In this document: positions 36,806-46,117 of the stretch, piece after piece
Layout: each line of letters begins with the position of its first letter
Numbering within the stretch: the first letter of the stretch is position 1
Assembly: GCA_905233275.1 (NCBI GenBank)
Contig: CAJODR010000001.1
Span: forward strand, 21,329 to 85,328
Direction: 5' to 3'
DNA length: 64,000 bases
Origin: an uncultured Bacteroidales bacterium
GTDB taxonomy: Bacteria > Bacteroidota > Bacteroidia > Bacteroidales > UBA932
Translations under genes and position numbers: made by a program
Notes under the pieces: generated by a model
The model's input: the letters and a program-made list of their open reading frames with translations, nothing else
Told to the model about the DNA's origin: nothing
The model's database searches: none

Positions 36806-36941
36806 TCCGCGTTGCAGCTTGCAGGAGGCTCTGTGGGCGTTTCTGGGTGCAACGCGGAGGTGTTATTGGCGATTCTGGCGGTTTGGGGCTCCGCGTTGCG
36901 TCGCGAGATTAACTCTGTGGTCATTTTTTACCGCAACGCGG
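36806..36941. repeat. Paired palindromic units (BIME-like)
   Basis: TCCGCGTTGCA...TGCAACGCGGA (36806-36816/36848-36858) and CCGCGTTGCG...CGCAACGCGG (36891-36900/36932-36941). Confidence 0.75.
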
Positions 36942-36976
36942 TATGAACAAAAAAAAATCGTATATTAGCAGCATGC

Positions 36977-37108
36977 GTGTCCACTAAAAGTTGTGGACGA
37001 TTATTATAAAGTTTAACATTTAAATTCAAATCGGTTGACTCCAAAAACCTTTGTAATTACCTAACTCTCAATATTTTCAAAGAACTTTTATGATTTTTTA
37101 GTGGACAC
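36977..37108. mobile_element. 132-bp MITE / IS-end relic with perfect 13-bp terminal inverted repeats
   Basis: GTGTCCACTAAAA at 36977-36989 and TTTTAGTGGACAC at 37096-37108; AT-rich interior. Confidence 0.65.
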
Positions 37109-37126
37109 TAATGATATGATTCTATT

Positions 37127-37756
37127 ATGAAAAGATTATTTGTGATTCTTGCCGTGGCGGTGGTTGCGCTGGCGGCGGTTTCGTGCGGGTCGAAGAAGAA
37201 GGGTGATGCTAAGGAGGCGTCGACGCCTTTTGTTACGCCTACGGGTATAGGTAAGATTGAGATTGGGGAGAGGATTGATGACGTGCCGGCATCTCTGAAT
37301 GGGCTTTATGACAGTATTGAGGCCGTCGAGGAGACGGAATATGCTGAGGGAGGGGACGAATGGACCGCTGAAGTCTTTTATGCCAAGAAGGACGGCCAGA
37401 GGGTGTTCAAGATTATTCCCGATGAAGGGAAAATATGGCATATTGAAGTGATCTCTCCCAAACTCAAGACGGAGAGCGGCTTGGGGATCGACTCTACTGT
37501 CGAGGAGTTATTCGCCGCAGGCGGAAAGGCTTATTGCGGGATCGAGTGGTGGGAGTATTACGACGGTATTCTCTGCGAAGACCTTATATTCACGGGTTTC
37601 GACCTCTCTCCGAAGGGCGAGGCCAAGATTGCCGATCTTGATGACGGCGATTTCATCAAGCTGGAGCTTTCCGACCTTAAGGAAGGATCCAAGCCACACA
37701 AGTTGAGTATTCCCGACGATTTGTGGCGGAATACAATCAAGGAAATGTTACAATAG
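37127..37756 (+). CDS. Hypothetical lipoprotein
   Basis: Lipobox MKRLFVILAVAVVALAAVSCGSKKKG; no recognised domain. Confidence 0.75.
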   Translation: MKRLFVILAVAVVALAAVSCGSKKKGDAKEASTPFVTPTGIGKIEIGERIDDVPASLNGLYDSIEAVEETEYAEGGDEWTAEVFYAKKDGQRVFKIIPDEGKIWHIEVISPKLKTESGLGIDSTVEELFAAGGKAYCGIEWWEYYDGILCEDLIFTGFDLSPKGEAKIADLDDGDFIKLELSDLKEGSKPHKLSIPDDLWRNTIKEMLQ

Positions 37757-37828
37757 TTTTTAACTATATTTCACTAACCATTTAACCGACATTGATGGTA
37801 CCTTCACCCTCAACAATCTGCCGGATGC

Positions 37829-38287
37829 CTAATAGCCGCTGCGGTCCATGTCGCGGCGGATGTCTTTTTCCTTGATGGAGTGGCGTTTATCGTATTCCTT
37901 TTTGCCGCGGGCGAGGGCGATGACGAGCTTGGCGAATCCGTTCTCGGCGATGAAGAGCTTGACGGTCACGATGGTGAGGCCTTTCTTGGTGTATTCATCC
38001 CTCAGGTGGCGCAGTTCGCGTTTTGTGAGAAGGAGGCGGCGGTCACGGAGAGGCTCGTGCTGGCCCCATGAGCCCCAGAAGTACTGGGCGATGTTGAGTC
38101 CGCGGACAAAGAGCTGGCTGCCGGAGAAATAGCAGTAGGAGTCGTTGAGGGAGACTTTTCCGTTGCGGATGGACTTGATCTCCGTACCGACGAGCTGGAT
38201 GCCGGCCGTGTAGGTCTCGAGGAACTCGTAGTCGAACGAGGCCCTCCGGTTGCGGTATTCCACTTTATGTTGTTTCTCCTTTGCCAT
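37829..38287 (-). CDS. smpB: SsrA-binding protein SmpB
   Basis: NRRASFDYEFLETYTAGIQLVGTEIKSIRNGKVSLNDSYC. Confidence 0.97.
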   Translation of the reverse strand: MAKEKQHKVEYRNRRASFDYEFLETYTAGIQLVGTEIKSIRNGKVSLNDSYCYFSGSQLFVRGLNIAQYFWGSWGQHEPLRDRRLLLTKRELRHLRDEYTKKGLTIVTVKLFIAENGFAKLVIALARGKKEYDKRHSIKEKDIRRDMDRSGY

Positions 38288-38331
38288 GATGCGGTTGCAA
38301 AGGTAGGAAATTTTCCGTAGATTTGTAAATA

Positions 38332-39303
38332 ATGGCGAAACGTCCTTTTATACCGATTCCGCCGCCGGCGCCTCTCCCGGAGCCGGAGGTGATTGACGTG
38401 CCGTCGCTGGTAAAGGCGTATGAGGAGGGCGAAATCGACCTCATCTGCGTCCTGGGCCCTACCGCATCTGGTAAGACGCGATATGCAGTACAGTTGGCAC
38501 GCGAGATTTCAGCGGAGATTATTTCTGCTGATTCGCGGCAGGTGTACAGGGGGATGACGATAGGGACGGGGAAGGACCTGGAGGAGTATGGGGAAGTGCC
38601 GTACCATCTTATTGATATAGTGGATGCGGGTGAGAAATATGACCTGTACCGCTATCAGCACGATTTCGAGAAGGTTTTTGCCGATATCAGAGGGAGGGGA
38701 GTGATCCCTGTTCTCTGCGGAGGGACCGGCCTGTACATTCAGGCGGTCACGCATGCATTCGCCTTAAGGAATGTGCCGGCGGACTGGGAGTTGAGAAGGC
38801 GGCTGGATGAGGCGGATGATGAATATCTGCTGAGCGAATATGAAAGGTTGAAAGAGATTTACAACAGCGACGCTCAAAGTGACATTCAGTCACGGCACCG
38901 GCTGATCAGGTCGCTGGAGGTAATGTATGCTGAGGAGAAGGGGTTGCCTGACGGTTCGGAGGTAAAGTCGACGGAGTTCTGTCCCAAGAAGACATATTAT
39001 ATAGGTACGCTCGTGGACCGCGAGACGCGCAATGCGCGCATCGACGCCAGGCTGGATGCCCGCCTTGAAGCGGGACTCGTGGACGAGGTCCGCGGCCTTC
39101 TCGCAAGCGGAGTCGGACCGGAGGACCTGATATACTACGGCCTTGAATATAAATTTGTTACGCAGTATATTCTGGGGCTTATCGACTACGACGCCATGCG
39201 CCTTCAGCTCGCCACCGCCATCCATCAGTTCGCCAAACGGCAGATGACCTTCTTCCGCGGCATGGAAGCCAAAGGCGACGTCATACACTGGACGCTTGTG
39301 TAG
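38332..39303 (+). CDS. miaA: tRNA dimethylallyltransferase
   Basis: ICVLGPTASGKTRYAVQLAREISAEIISADSRQVYRGMTIGTGK. Confidence 0.95.
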   Translation: MAKRPFIPIPPPAPLPEPEVIDVPSLVKAYEEGEIDLICVLGPTASGKTRYAVQLAREISAEIISADSRQVYRGMTIGTGKDLEEYGEVPYHLIDIVDAGEKYDLYRYQHDFEKVFADIRGRGVIPVLCGGTGLYIQAVTHAFALRNVPADWELRRRLDEADDEYLLSEYERLKEIYNSDAQSDIQSRHRLIRSLEVMYAEEKGLPDGSEVKSTEFCPKKTYYIGTLVDRETRNARIDARLDARLEAGLVDEVRGLLASGVGPEDLIYYGLEYKFVTQYILGLIDYDAMRLQLATAIHQFAKRQMTFFRGMEAKGDVIHWTLV

Positions 39304-39318
39304 TAATTAAAATATTAC

Positions 39319-39326
39319 TACCTTTG
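39319..39326 (+). promoter_or_regulatory. Predicted -7 box TACCTTTG for metK
   Basis: TAnnTTTG match with upstream TTG; precedes metK. Confidence 0.6.
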
Positions 39327-39394
39327 CGACCCAAAAGAAACCGTGGACAGATTTGAACAGCTTGCAACCACGGCCATAAAAAATGCTAAAAGAC

Positions 39395-40654
39395 ATGAAA
39401 AACACGTATCTGTTTACGTCGGAGTCCGTTTCCGAAGGACATCCCGACAAGGTCGCGGACCAGATCAGCGACTCTCTCCTTGACGAATTCCTCCGCCGCG
39501 ACCCCGAATCCAAGGTCGCCTGCGAAAGCTTTTGTTCCACCGGCCTCACCGTGGTGATGGGCGAGGTTAAATCCGAAGCATACGTCGACGTGCAGACAAC
39601 GGTGCGCGAGACTATTCGCCGGATAGGCTATGACAGGGCCGAATACATGTTTGACGGCTACAGCTGCGGGGTGCTTTCCGCCCTTCACGAGCAGAGCCCG
39701 GACATCAACCGCGGCGTTGAGAGGGAAGATCCTGACAGACAGGGTGCCGGCGACCAGGGAATTATGTTCGGCTATGCCTGCCGCGACACTGAAGACTATA
39801 TGCCGCTGCCTCTATGGCTCAGCCATCGCATACTTCTCATTCTCAGGGATTTGCGTCACAACGAGCCGAAGGTGATGCCGTATCTGCGACCTGACGCCAA
39901 GAGTCAGTTTACCATCGAATACGACGCCGAAACGCACCATCCGCTCCGCGTCCATACCATAGTCCTTTCGACCCAGCATGACGAATTCGACACCGACGAG
40001 GTTATGCACGCGCGTATAGAAAAGGATGTGCGGGAGATCGTCATTCCCCGCCTCAAGGCTTCGATTCCGGAGGAGACGGCTGCGCTGTTTGACGACGATG
40101 TCATCCTGTACGTCAATCCGACGGGCAAATTCGTGATCGGAGGCCCTCACGGCGATACCGGACTTACCGGACGCAAGATCATCGTGGACACTTACGGAGG
40201 CAAGGGTGCACACGGCGGTGGAGCATTCTCCGGAAAGGATCCGTCCAAGGTGGACCGCAGCGCAGCATACGCCGCACGTCATATTGCGAAGAATATGGTC
40301 GCTGCCGGCGTTGCGGATGAAATCCTCGTCCAGCTGTCGTACGCAATCGGCATTGCCGAGCCCGTGAGCATATTCGTCAATACGTACGGGACTTCCCATT
40401 CGTCGGTGAGCGACGACGAGATAGCGCGCAGGATCAGGGCGTCATTCGACCTCAGGCCGGCCGCAATCATCCGCCGCTTCGGTCTCAAGAACCCGATATA
40501 CGCTCCTACGGCCGCGTACGGGCACTTCGGCCGCAAGCCTTATAAGCAGGAAGTTACCGTGTATGAGGGCGAAAAGCCTGTTACTAAGGAGGTTACCTTC
40601 TTCGGCTGGGAGGCCCTCGACGAAGTGGAAAATATAAAAAATTCTTTTTTATAA
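39395..40654 (+). CDS. metK: S-adenosylmethionine synthetase
   Basis: [61 protein letters not shown]. Confidence 0.98.
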   Translation: MKNTYLFTSESVSEGHPDKVADQISDSLLDEFLRRDPESKVACESFCSTGLTVVMGEVKSEAYVDVQTTVRETIRRIGYDRAEYMFDGYSCGVLSALHEQSPDINRGVEREDPDRQGAGDQGIMFGYACRDTEDYMPLPLWLSHRILLILRDLRHNEPKVMPYLRPDAKSQFTIEYDAETHHPLRVHTIVLSTQHDEFDTDEVMHARIEKDVREIVIPRLKASIPEETAALFDDDVILYVNPTGKFVIGGPHGDTGLTGRKIIVDTYGGKGAHGGGAFSGKDPSKVDRSAAYAARHIAKNMVAAGVADEILVQLSYAIGIAEPVSIFVNTYGTSHSSVSDDEIARRIRASFDLRPAAIIRRFGLKNPIYAPTAAYGHFGRKPYKQEVTVYEGEKPVTKEVTFFGWEALDEVENIKNSFL

Positions 40655-40682
40655 GGCCGTTGTTTTTGTGCTAAAGAAAGCG

Positions 40683-40690
40683 TAACTTTG
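40683..40690 (+). promoter_or_regulatory. Predicted -7 box TAACTTTG for the first TonB receptor gene
   Basis: TAnnTTTG match with TTG about 21 nt upstream. Confidence 0.55.
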
Positions 40691-40738
40691 TGCACGAAAT
40701 TTTGACTCATCAATATTTCTTATATCTATTCACATCTT

Positions 40739-43700
40739 ATGAGAAAAGCTTTTAAAAGCATCCTGCTCGCATTCACGATGATGTTTGCGGGCTCTGTCGC
40801 CTATTCCCAGGTGACCACATCGTCCCTCGCCGGACACGTGGTTGACCAGAACGGCGAATCTGTTGTCGGCGCTACCGTCATCGTCCTGCACGAGCCCTCG
40901 GGTACCGTGTACGGCGGTGTCACCAACGTCGATGGACGGTATTCCCTCCAGGGCCTTCGCCCCGGCGGTCCCTACACCGTCACCTTCACACTTATCGGAT
41001 ACCGTGACGCCCAATACACGGACGTCACCCTCCAGCTCGCCGAGACCTACAATCTCCAGGCAAAGATGGAAGAAGCGACCGAATTCCTCTCCGAGGCAGT
41101 CGTGACCGCGGTCCCCGCCTCCAAGTTCTCGGCCGAGAAGACAGGTGCTGCGACCAACATCACGTCCAGCCAGATCATCTCGATGCCTACCGTATCGAGG
41201 AGCATTTCCGACATTACCCGCCTCTCTCCTTACGGCGGCAACGGAATGAGCTTCGCCGGTTCCGACGGACGTCTCGCCAACTTCACCGTTGACGGCGCCA
41301 ACTTCAACAACAACTTCGGCCTTTCCTCAAATCTCCCCGGTGGCGGTACTCCTATCTCCATCGACGCCATTGAGGAGGCCCAGGTGGTGATTTCCCCCTA
41401 TGACGTGCGCCAGACCAACTTTATCGGCGGCGGCGTCAACGCTATCACCAAGTCCGGTACCAACACCTTCCGCGGCACCGCCTACGTGTATCACAGGAAT
41501 GAAAACATGCAGGGCGACGCCGTCTGCGGCGAACAGATCACCGGTGCCCGCGAGAAAGACCGCAAGACCACTTACGGTCTCACCCTCGGCGGACCCATCA
41601 TCAAGAACAAACTCTTCTTCTTCGTCAACGCAGAATTCTCCAAGATCCCTACGGTGGTCAACCGCTGGAGAGGTTCCGAAGACGGCGTAGCCGATCCGGA
41701 CAATTACATCTCCCGTACCACTCTCACCGACCTTGAGAGGGTTTCCACCTTCCTGAGGACCAATTACGGCTACAACACAGGCTCATGGACAAAATTCCCT
41801 GCCGACGAGGACAACAAGAAGATCCTTGCCCGTCTCGACTGGAACATCGACAGCAGGAACCATCTCGCCCTCCGTTACAACCGCACTGTCAACAACTACT
41901 GGCAGAGCCCCAACGCAACCTCGATGGACGGTGGTACCCGTATGGCCGGTGCCCGTATGTCCCAGTACTCGATGTCCTTCGCCAATTCGATGTATTCGAT
42001 GCAGAACATCGTCGACACCTGGTCCCTCGATCTCAACAGCCGCATCAGCGACAATCTCTCCAACCAGTTCCTGGCCACATTCTCCAGGCTTGACGATATC
42101 CGCGGCACCAATTCTTCGGAATTCCCGTTCATCGACATCCTGAAGGACGACGACAACTACATGGCAGCAGGTTACGAGCTCTTCACATGGAACAATGCGG
42201 TTCACAACACCGTTGCCAACGTCAAGGATGACATCACCTACTCCCTCGGCCGCCACAAAATCACCGGAGGTATCAGCTTCGAATACCAGATGGCTGACAA
42301 CCAGTACATGCGTAACGGTTCCGGTTACTACCGTTATGACAGCCTGGACGACTTCCTCTCCGGAGCAGCTCCCGAAATCGTCTGCCTTACTTACGGCTAT
42401 GACGGCGAGACCGCACCTGCAGCCCGCGTCCAGTTCTACAAGGCCGGTATCTATGCCCAGGATGACTGGAGTGTCAACGACAAGTTCAAACTGACCTATG
42501 GCGTCCGTCTCGACGGTCTCTTCTTCGACAACGGAGACCTTATGACCAACGCTGCCATCAAGGCCCTCGACTATTATCCCAAGAAATACAACTACGCCGA
42601 GAAGCACATCGACACCGGCACATGGCCCACTTCCAACGTGACTGTTTCACCCCGCGTCGGCTTCACCTACGACGTGTTCGGTGACAAGAGCCTCAAGGTC
42701 CGCGGCGGTACCGGCCTCTTCGTCGGCCGTCTCCCGCTCGTGTTCTTCACCAACATGCCTACCAACGGCGGTCTCGTACAGTACCAGGCCCAGCTGAGCG
42801 GCAAGACCCAGGTCTATGACGCCAAGAATGACAAGGTAAAGCTCCCTTGGTACACCGGAGCAGTCACTGTCGATGACAAAGGCAACAAATACATCGACAT
42901 GAGCCAGTTCGCCGGCGGCCTCGTGACCGACAAGGACGGCAAAGCCACTGTCCAGGCCCTTCTCGACAAGCTCGCAGGCATGGGTTATCCTACGACAGTC
43001 TCTCCTGAGGACGGCACCGTGCCGAGCTCCATCAGCGCTGTCGATCCCAACTTCAAGATGCCTCAGGTATGGAAGACTTCCCTCGCAGTGGACTATTCCT
43101 TCCCGACATCCTTCCCGATGTCAATCACCGCTGAAGGCATTTTCAACAAGACCATCAACGCAGTCAGTATCTCCGACTGGAGCATGAAGGACGTCGGCGG
43201 ATACTCCCGCTTCAACGGCGTGGACAACCGTCCTATCTATCCTGCCAACTACCGCACCGGTACCAAGGCATTCGTCCTTGAGAATACCAACCAGGGTTAT
43301 GGCTGGTCAGCCAATGTCACCTTCAACATGAGCCCTGTCAAGGGTCTCGACATCATGGCCGCCTACACCCACACTGTCAACAAGGAGATCACCGGTATGC
43401 CCGGTAGTGCAGCCGAGTCCGCCTTCACCTACGTTCCCACGACCGAAGGCCCCAACTACATCAAGCTGCACAACTCCCAGTACGTGACTCCGGACCGCGT
43501 CATCGCTTCCGTATCCCACTCTGACAACAGCGGCAACCACTACAGCGTCATTTATGAGGCATGGAGGGGCGGTTACAGCTATTCCTACATGACCACCAAC
43601 GATATGAACGGTGACGGTTATGCATACGATGCCATCTATATCCCCACTGTCGCAGAGGTCGTCAACGGTGACTTCCGCTTCGTCTCCCAGGGTGATGCGG

Positions 43701-44104
43701 ACCGCTTCCTTGACTTCGTCGCCAAGGATAAGTACCTCTCCAGCCACAGGGGCCAGTATGCTGAGCCTTACAGTGTCTATTCTCCTTGGGTACACCGCTT
43801 CGACCTCAGCTACAAACATGACTTCACAGTCCATGTGGCAGGCCAGAAGAACACTCTCCAGGTCGGCTTCGACATCAAGAATGTCCTCAACCTCTTCAAC
43901 TCCAGCTGGGGTGTTTCCAAGTACCTCAATCCCGCCATCGGCAGCGAGGCCCGCATCCTCAAGTATGAGGGCGTCGACGGCGACGGCTATGCTACCTTCT
44001 CAACGCCGAAGGGTGTGAGCGGCGACACCGCCACTTTCGTTCCCAACCATTCTCTCGGCCAGTGCTGGTATGCTTCCATCGGTATCAAATATCTGTTCAA
44101 CTAA
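40739..44104 (+). CDS. Oar-like TonB-dependent receptor with carboxypeptidase-regulatory-like N-terminal domain
   Basis: SSLAGHVVDQNGESVVGATVIVLHEPSGTVYGGVTNVDGRYSLQGLRPGG; plug region GSDGRLANFTVDGANFNNNFGL; terminal LGQCWYASIGIKYLFN. Confidence 0.92.
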   Translation: MRKAFKSILLAFTMMFAGSVAYSQVTTSSLAGHVVDQNGESVVGATVIVLHEPSGTVYGGVTNVDGRYSLQGLRPGGPYTVTFTLIGYRDAQYTDVTLQLAETYNLQAKMEEATEFLSEAVVTAVPASKFSAEKTGAATNITSSQIISMPTVSRSISDITRLSPYGGNGMSFAGSDGRLANFTVDGANFNNNFGLSSNLPGGGTPISIDAIEEAQVVISPYDVRQTNFIGGGVNAITKSGTNTFRGTAYVYHRNENMQGDAVCGEQITGAREKDRKTTYGLTLGGPIIKNKLFFFVNAEFSKIPTVVNRWRGSEDGVADPDNYISRTTLTDLERVSTFLRTNYGYNTGSWTKFPADEDNKKILARLDWNIDSRNHLALRYNRTVNNYWQSPNATSMDGGTRMAGARMSQYSMSFANSMYSMQNIVDTWSLDLNSRISDNLSNQFLATFSRLDDIRGTNSSEFPFIDILKDDDNYMAAGYELFTWNNAVHNTVANVKDDITYSLGRHKITGGISFEYQMADNQYMRNGSGYYRYDSLDDFLSGAAPEIVCLTYGYDGETAPAARVQFYKAGIYAQDDWSVNDKFKLTYGVRLDGLFFDNGDLMTNAAIKALDYYPKKYNYAEKHIDTGTWPTSNVTVSPRVGFTYDVFGDKSLKVRGGTGLFVGRLPLVFFTNMPTNGGLVQYQAQLSGKTQVYDAKNDKVKLPWYTGAVTVDDKGNKYIDMSQFAGGLVTDKDGKATVQALLDKLAGMGYPTTVSPEDGTVPSSISAVDPNFKMPQVWKTSLAVDYSFPTSFPMSITAEGIFNKTINAVSISDWSMKDVGGYSRFNGVDNRPIYPANYRTGTKAFVLENTNQGYGWSANVTFNMSPVKGLDIMAAYTHTVNKEITGMPGSAAESAFTYVPTTEGPNYIKLHNSQYVTPDRVIASVSHSDNSGNHYSVIYEAWRGGYSYSYMTTNDMNGDGYAYDAIYIPTVAEVVNGDFRFVSQGDADRFLDFVAKDKYLSSHRGQYAEPYSVYSPWVHRFDLSYKHDFTVHVAGQKNTLQVGFDIKNVLNLFNSSWGVSKYLNPAIGSEARILKYEGVDGDGYATFSTPKGVSGDTATFVPNHSLGQCWYASIGIKYLFN

Positions 44105-44108
44105 TTAA

Positions 44109-45974
44109 ATGCAAGGCACTATGAAACTCAGATATTTATTCGTTTCACTTCTCGCAGTTCTCGGCCTTGCCGTAGCTTGTGAGACAGAGGAAGACCACTA
44201 TCTCGACGAGGTCAAGGTTTCATCCTCCTACCTCGCATTCCCTGCAGAGGGTGGCTCGGTCACCTTCTCGCTCAGCGCCGAGGAGGCATGGTCCATTACC
44301 GATACGCCCGAATGGCTCACAGTAAGCCCTTCTTCCGGAGGTGCCGGTGAGGTCAATGTGACCGCTACCGCCACCGCAGCCGAGGATACCCGCAGCGGCA
44401 ACTTCAATATCGTCTGCGGAGGCAAGACCCAGATCGTCAGCCTCATCCAGATGACGGAGAAAACAGAGCTTCCCGTTACTTCAATCGCCGATGTGATCGC
44501 CGCGGGCGCGGGCTCATTCCGCGTCAAGGGTACTGTCACCAAGGTGGCCAACACCCAGTACGGCAACATCTACATCAACGACGGCTCCACCGATACCAAT
44601 CTGTACATTTATGGTACAAAGAAGGACGGCGCCTATCCCAAGGACAGCACCGGCGGATGGGACAGCTTCGGCATCGAGCCCGGTGACATCATCACCGTAG
44701 AGGGTCCTTTCACCCTGTACAACGGCACCACTCCCGAGATTATCGACGGCGAACTCATCTCTGTCGAGAAATCCCTCATCCAGGTGGCTGCATTTGACTT
44801 TGAGACTCTCCCCGCAGAGGCCGGCTCATTCAGCATGACCGTCAATGCCAAGGTCTCCCCGATCCTCGTTACCACAGAGTCCGAATGGCTCCACGTCACG
44901 GATGTCGCTGCCGGCGGTGTCTACGTCCTCACCTATGACGAAAACACTCGTACAGCCACCCGTACCGCGACTATCACCATCAAAGGCCCCGGCGCCCTCA
45001 AGACAGTTGATGTCTCTCAGATCGGTGTACCTGCGAGCGGTGCTTCCGTTACCGAAATCATCGCCATGGAGGATGATTCCCAGGTCCAGACCCTCCAGTC
45101 CACCACTACCGTGGCCAAGACCACAAAGGGCATCGTGGTTTCTGACGGCGAATCTGCAGTATATGTTTATGGCACAGCTGTAGATGCCATCAAACTCGGT
45201 GACAACGTCCAGATCAGCGCCAAGAAGACCACTTACAACGGTGTTCCCGAACTTACCGATGTGACTGAGGTCATGGTCGACAGCGAAGGCAATACCGTCA
45301 AGCATCCGGAGGCCAAGGATATCACGGCCACTGCTACGGAATATACCGCCGACAAGGCTGAGTTCATTACTCTCTCCGGTACCCTTTTCGTAAGCGACGA
45401 CGGCAAGTACTACAACATGGAGATTGACGGAGTGGACAAGACTGTCCGTCAGGGCTCGATCGTCTATCCTGTCGAGTCCCTGAATGCCAAGAGCTTCAAC
45501 GGCAAGAAGATCACCGTAACAGGCTACTTCAACGGTATCTCTGGCAATGGTGTCTACATCAACATCATCGCTACCAAGATTTCCGAATTCGTCGAGAATC
45601 CCAAGGGCACCATCACCAATCCTTACGGTGCAGATGAACTTGCAGCTCTCCTTCTCGCAGGCGAGACCTTTGATTCAGAGGTTTATGCCAAAGGAAAGAT
45701 CAACAAGATCGACAGCATCTCCTGGGATGTGAACGCTGAAAAGTACTACGGCAATGCCCAGTACTGGCTTTCCGATGACGGTTCCGCAGCCACCCTCGAG
45801 GTTTACCGCGGCTTCTGGTTCGACGGTGACAAATTCACCGCCGAGGATCAGATCAAGGTCGGAGACGAGGTCCTTGTTTACGGCAAGGTGAAGCTTTATG
45901 TCAATGGGGACAACAAGACTCCCGAGTTTGATGCAGGCAACTATATCGTCTCCCTTAACGGCAAGACGGAATAA
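44109..45974 (+). CDS. BACON-domain lipoprotein with multiple OB-fold-like (DUF5689/YhcR-type) modules
   Basis: Lipobox ...LGLAVACETEEDHY; BACON LAFPAEGGSVTFSLSAEEAWSITDTPEWLTVSPSSG; repeated VKGTVTKV...GNIYINDGST and LSGTLFVSDDGKYYNMEIDG units. Confidence 0.82.
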   Translation: MQGTMKLRYLFVSLLAVLGLAVACETEEDHYLDEVKVSSSYLAFPAEGGSVTFSLSAEEAWSITDTPEWLTVSPSSGGAGEVNVTATATAAEDTRSGNFNIVCGGKTQIVSLIQMTEKTELPVTSIADVIAAGAGSFRVKGTVTKVANTQYGNIYINDGSTDTNLYIYGTKKDGAYPKDSTGGWDSFGIEPGDIITVEGPFTLYNGTTPEIIDGELISVEKSLIQVAAFDFETLPAEAGSFSMTVNAKVSPILVTTESEWLHVTDVAAGGVYVLTYDENTRTATRTATITIKGPGALKTVDVSQIGVPASGASVTEIIAMEDDSQVQTLQSTTTVAKTTKGIVVSDGESAVYVYGTAVDAIKLGDNVQISAKKTTYNGVPELTDVTEVMVDSEGNTVKHPEAKDITATATEYTADKAEFITLSGTLFVSDDGKYYNMEIDGVDKTVRQGSIVYPVESLNAKSFNGKKITVTGYFNGISGNGVYINIIATKISEFVENPKGTITNPYGADELAALLLAGETFDSEVYAKGKINKIDSISWDVNAEKYYGNAQYWLSDDGSAATLEVYRGFWFDGDKFTAEDQIKVGDEVLVYGKVKLYVNGDNKTPEFDAGNYIVSLNGKTE

Positions 45975-45998
45975 TCGCCATCAGCTCTCAAACAGTAG

Positions 45999-46033
45999 TC
46001 CGGACCCCTCCCGCGAGGGGCCCGGATTTTTTA
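45999..46033 (+). terminator. Rho-independent terminator
   Basis: TCCGGaCCCCTC-ccgc-GAGGGGcCCGGA followed by TTTTTT. Confidence 0.85.
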
Positions 46034-46067
46034 TTTTTCTTTTCTTGTAAAAGAAAGGGGAAATAAT

Positions 46068-46075
46068 TATCTTTG
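46068..46075 (+). promoter_or_regulatory. Predicted -7 box TATCTTTG for second part of the locus
   Basis: TAnnTTTG with TTG at 46045-46047, directly after terminator. Confidence 0.6.
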
Positions 46076-46117
46076 TAGGACTGGCAGAATTAAACAATAA
46101 CCAAATAAACCAACATT

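Noticed and set aside
39327-39394. SAM riboswitch in the metK leader
   Set aside because: The leader is only ~65 nt with no convincing stem/pseudoknot pattern by eye.
40739-44104. SusC-type polysaccharide utilization receptor
   Set aside because: No SusD gene follows and the N-terminal/plug pattern is Oar-like; neighbours are nucleases and OB-fold lipoproteins.
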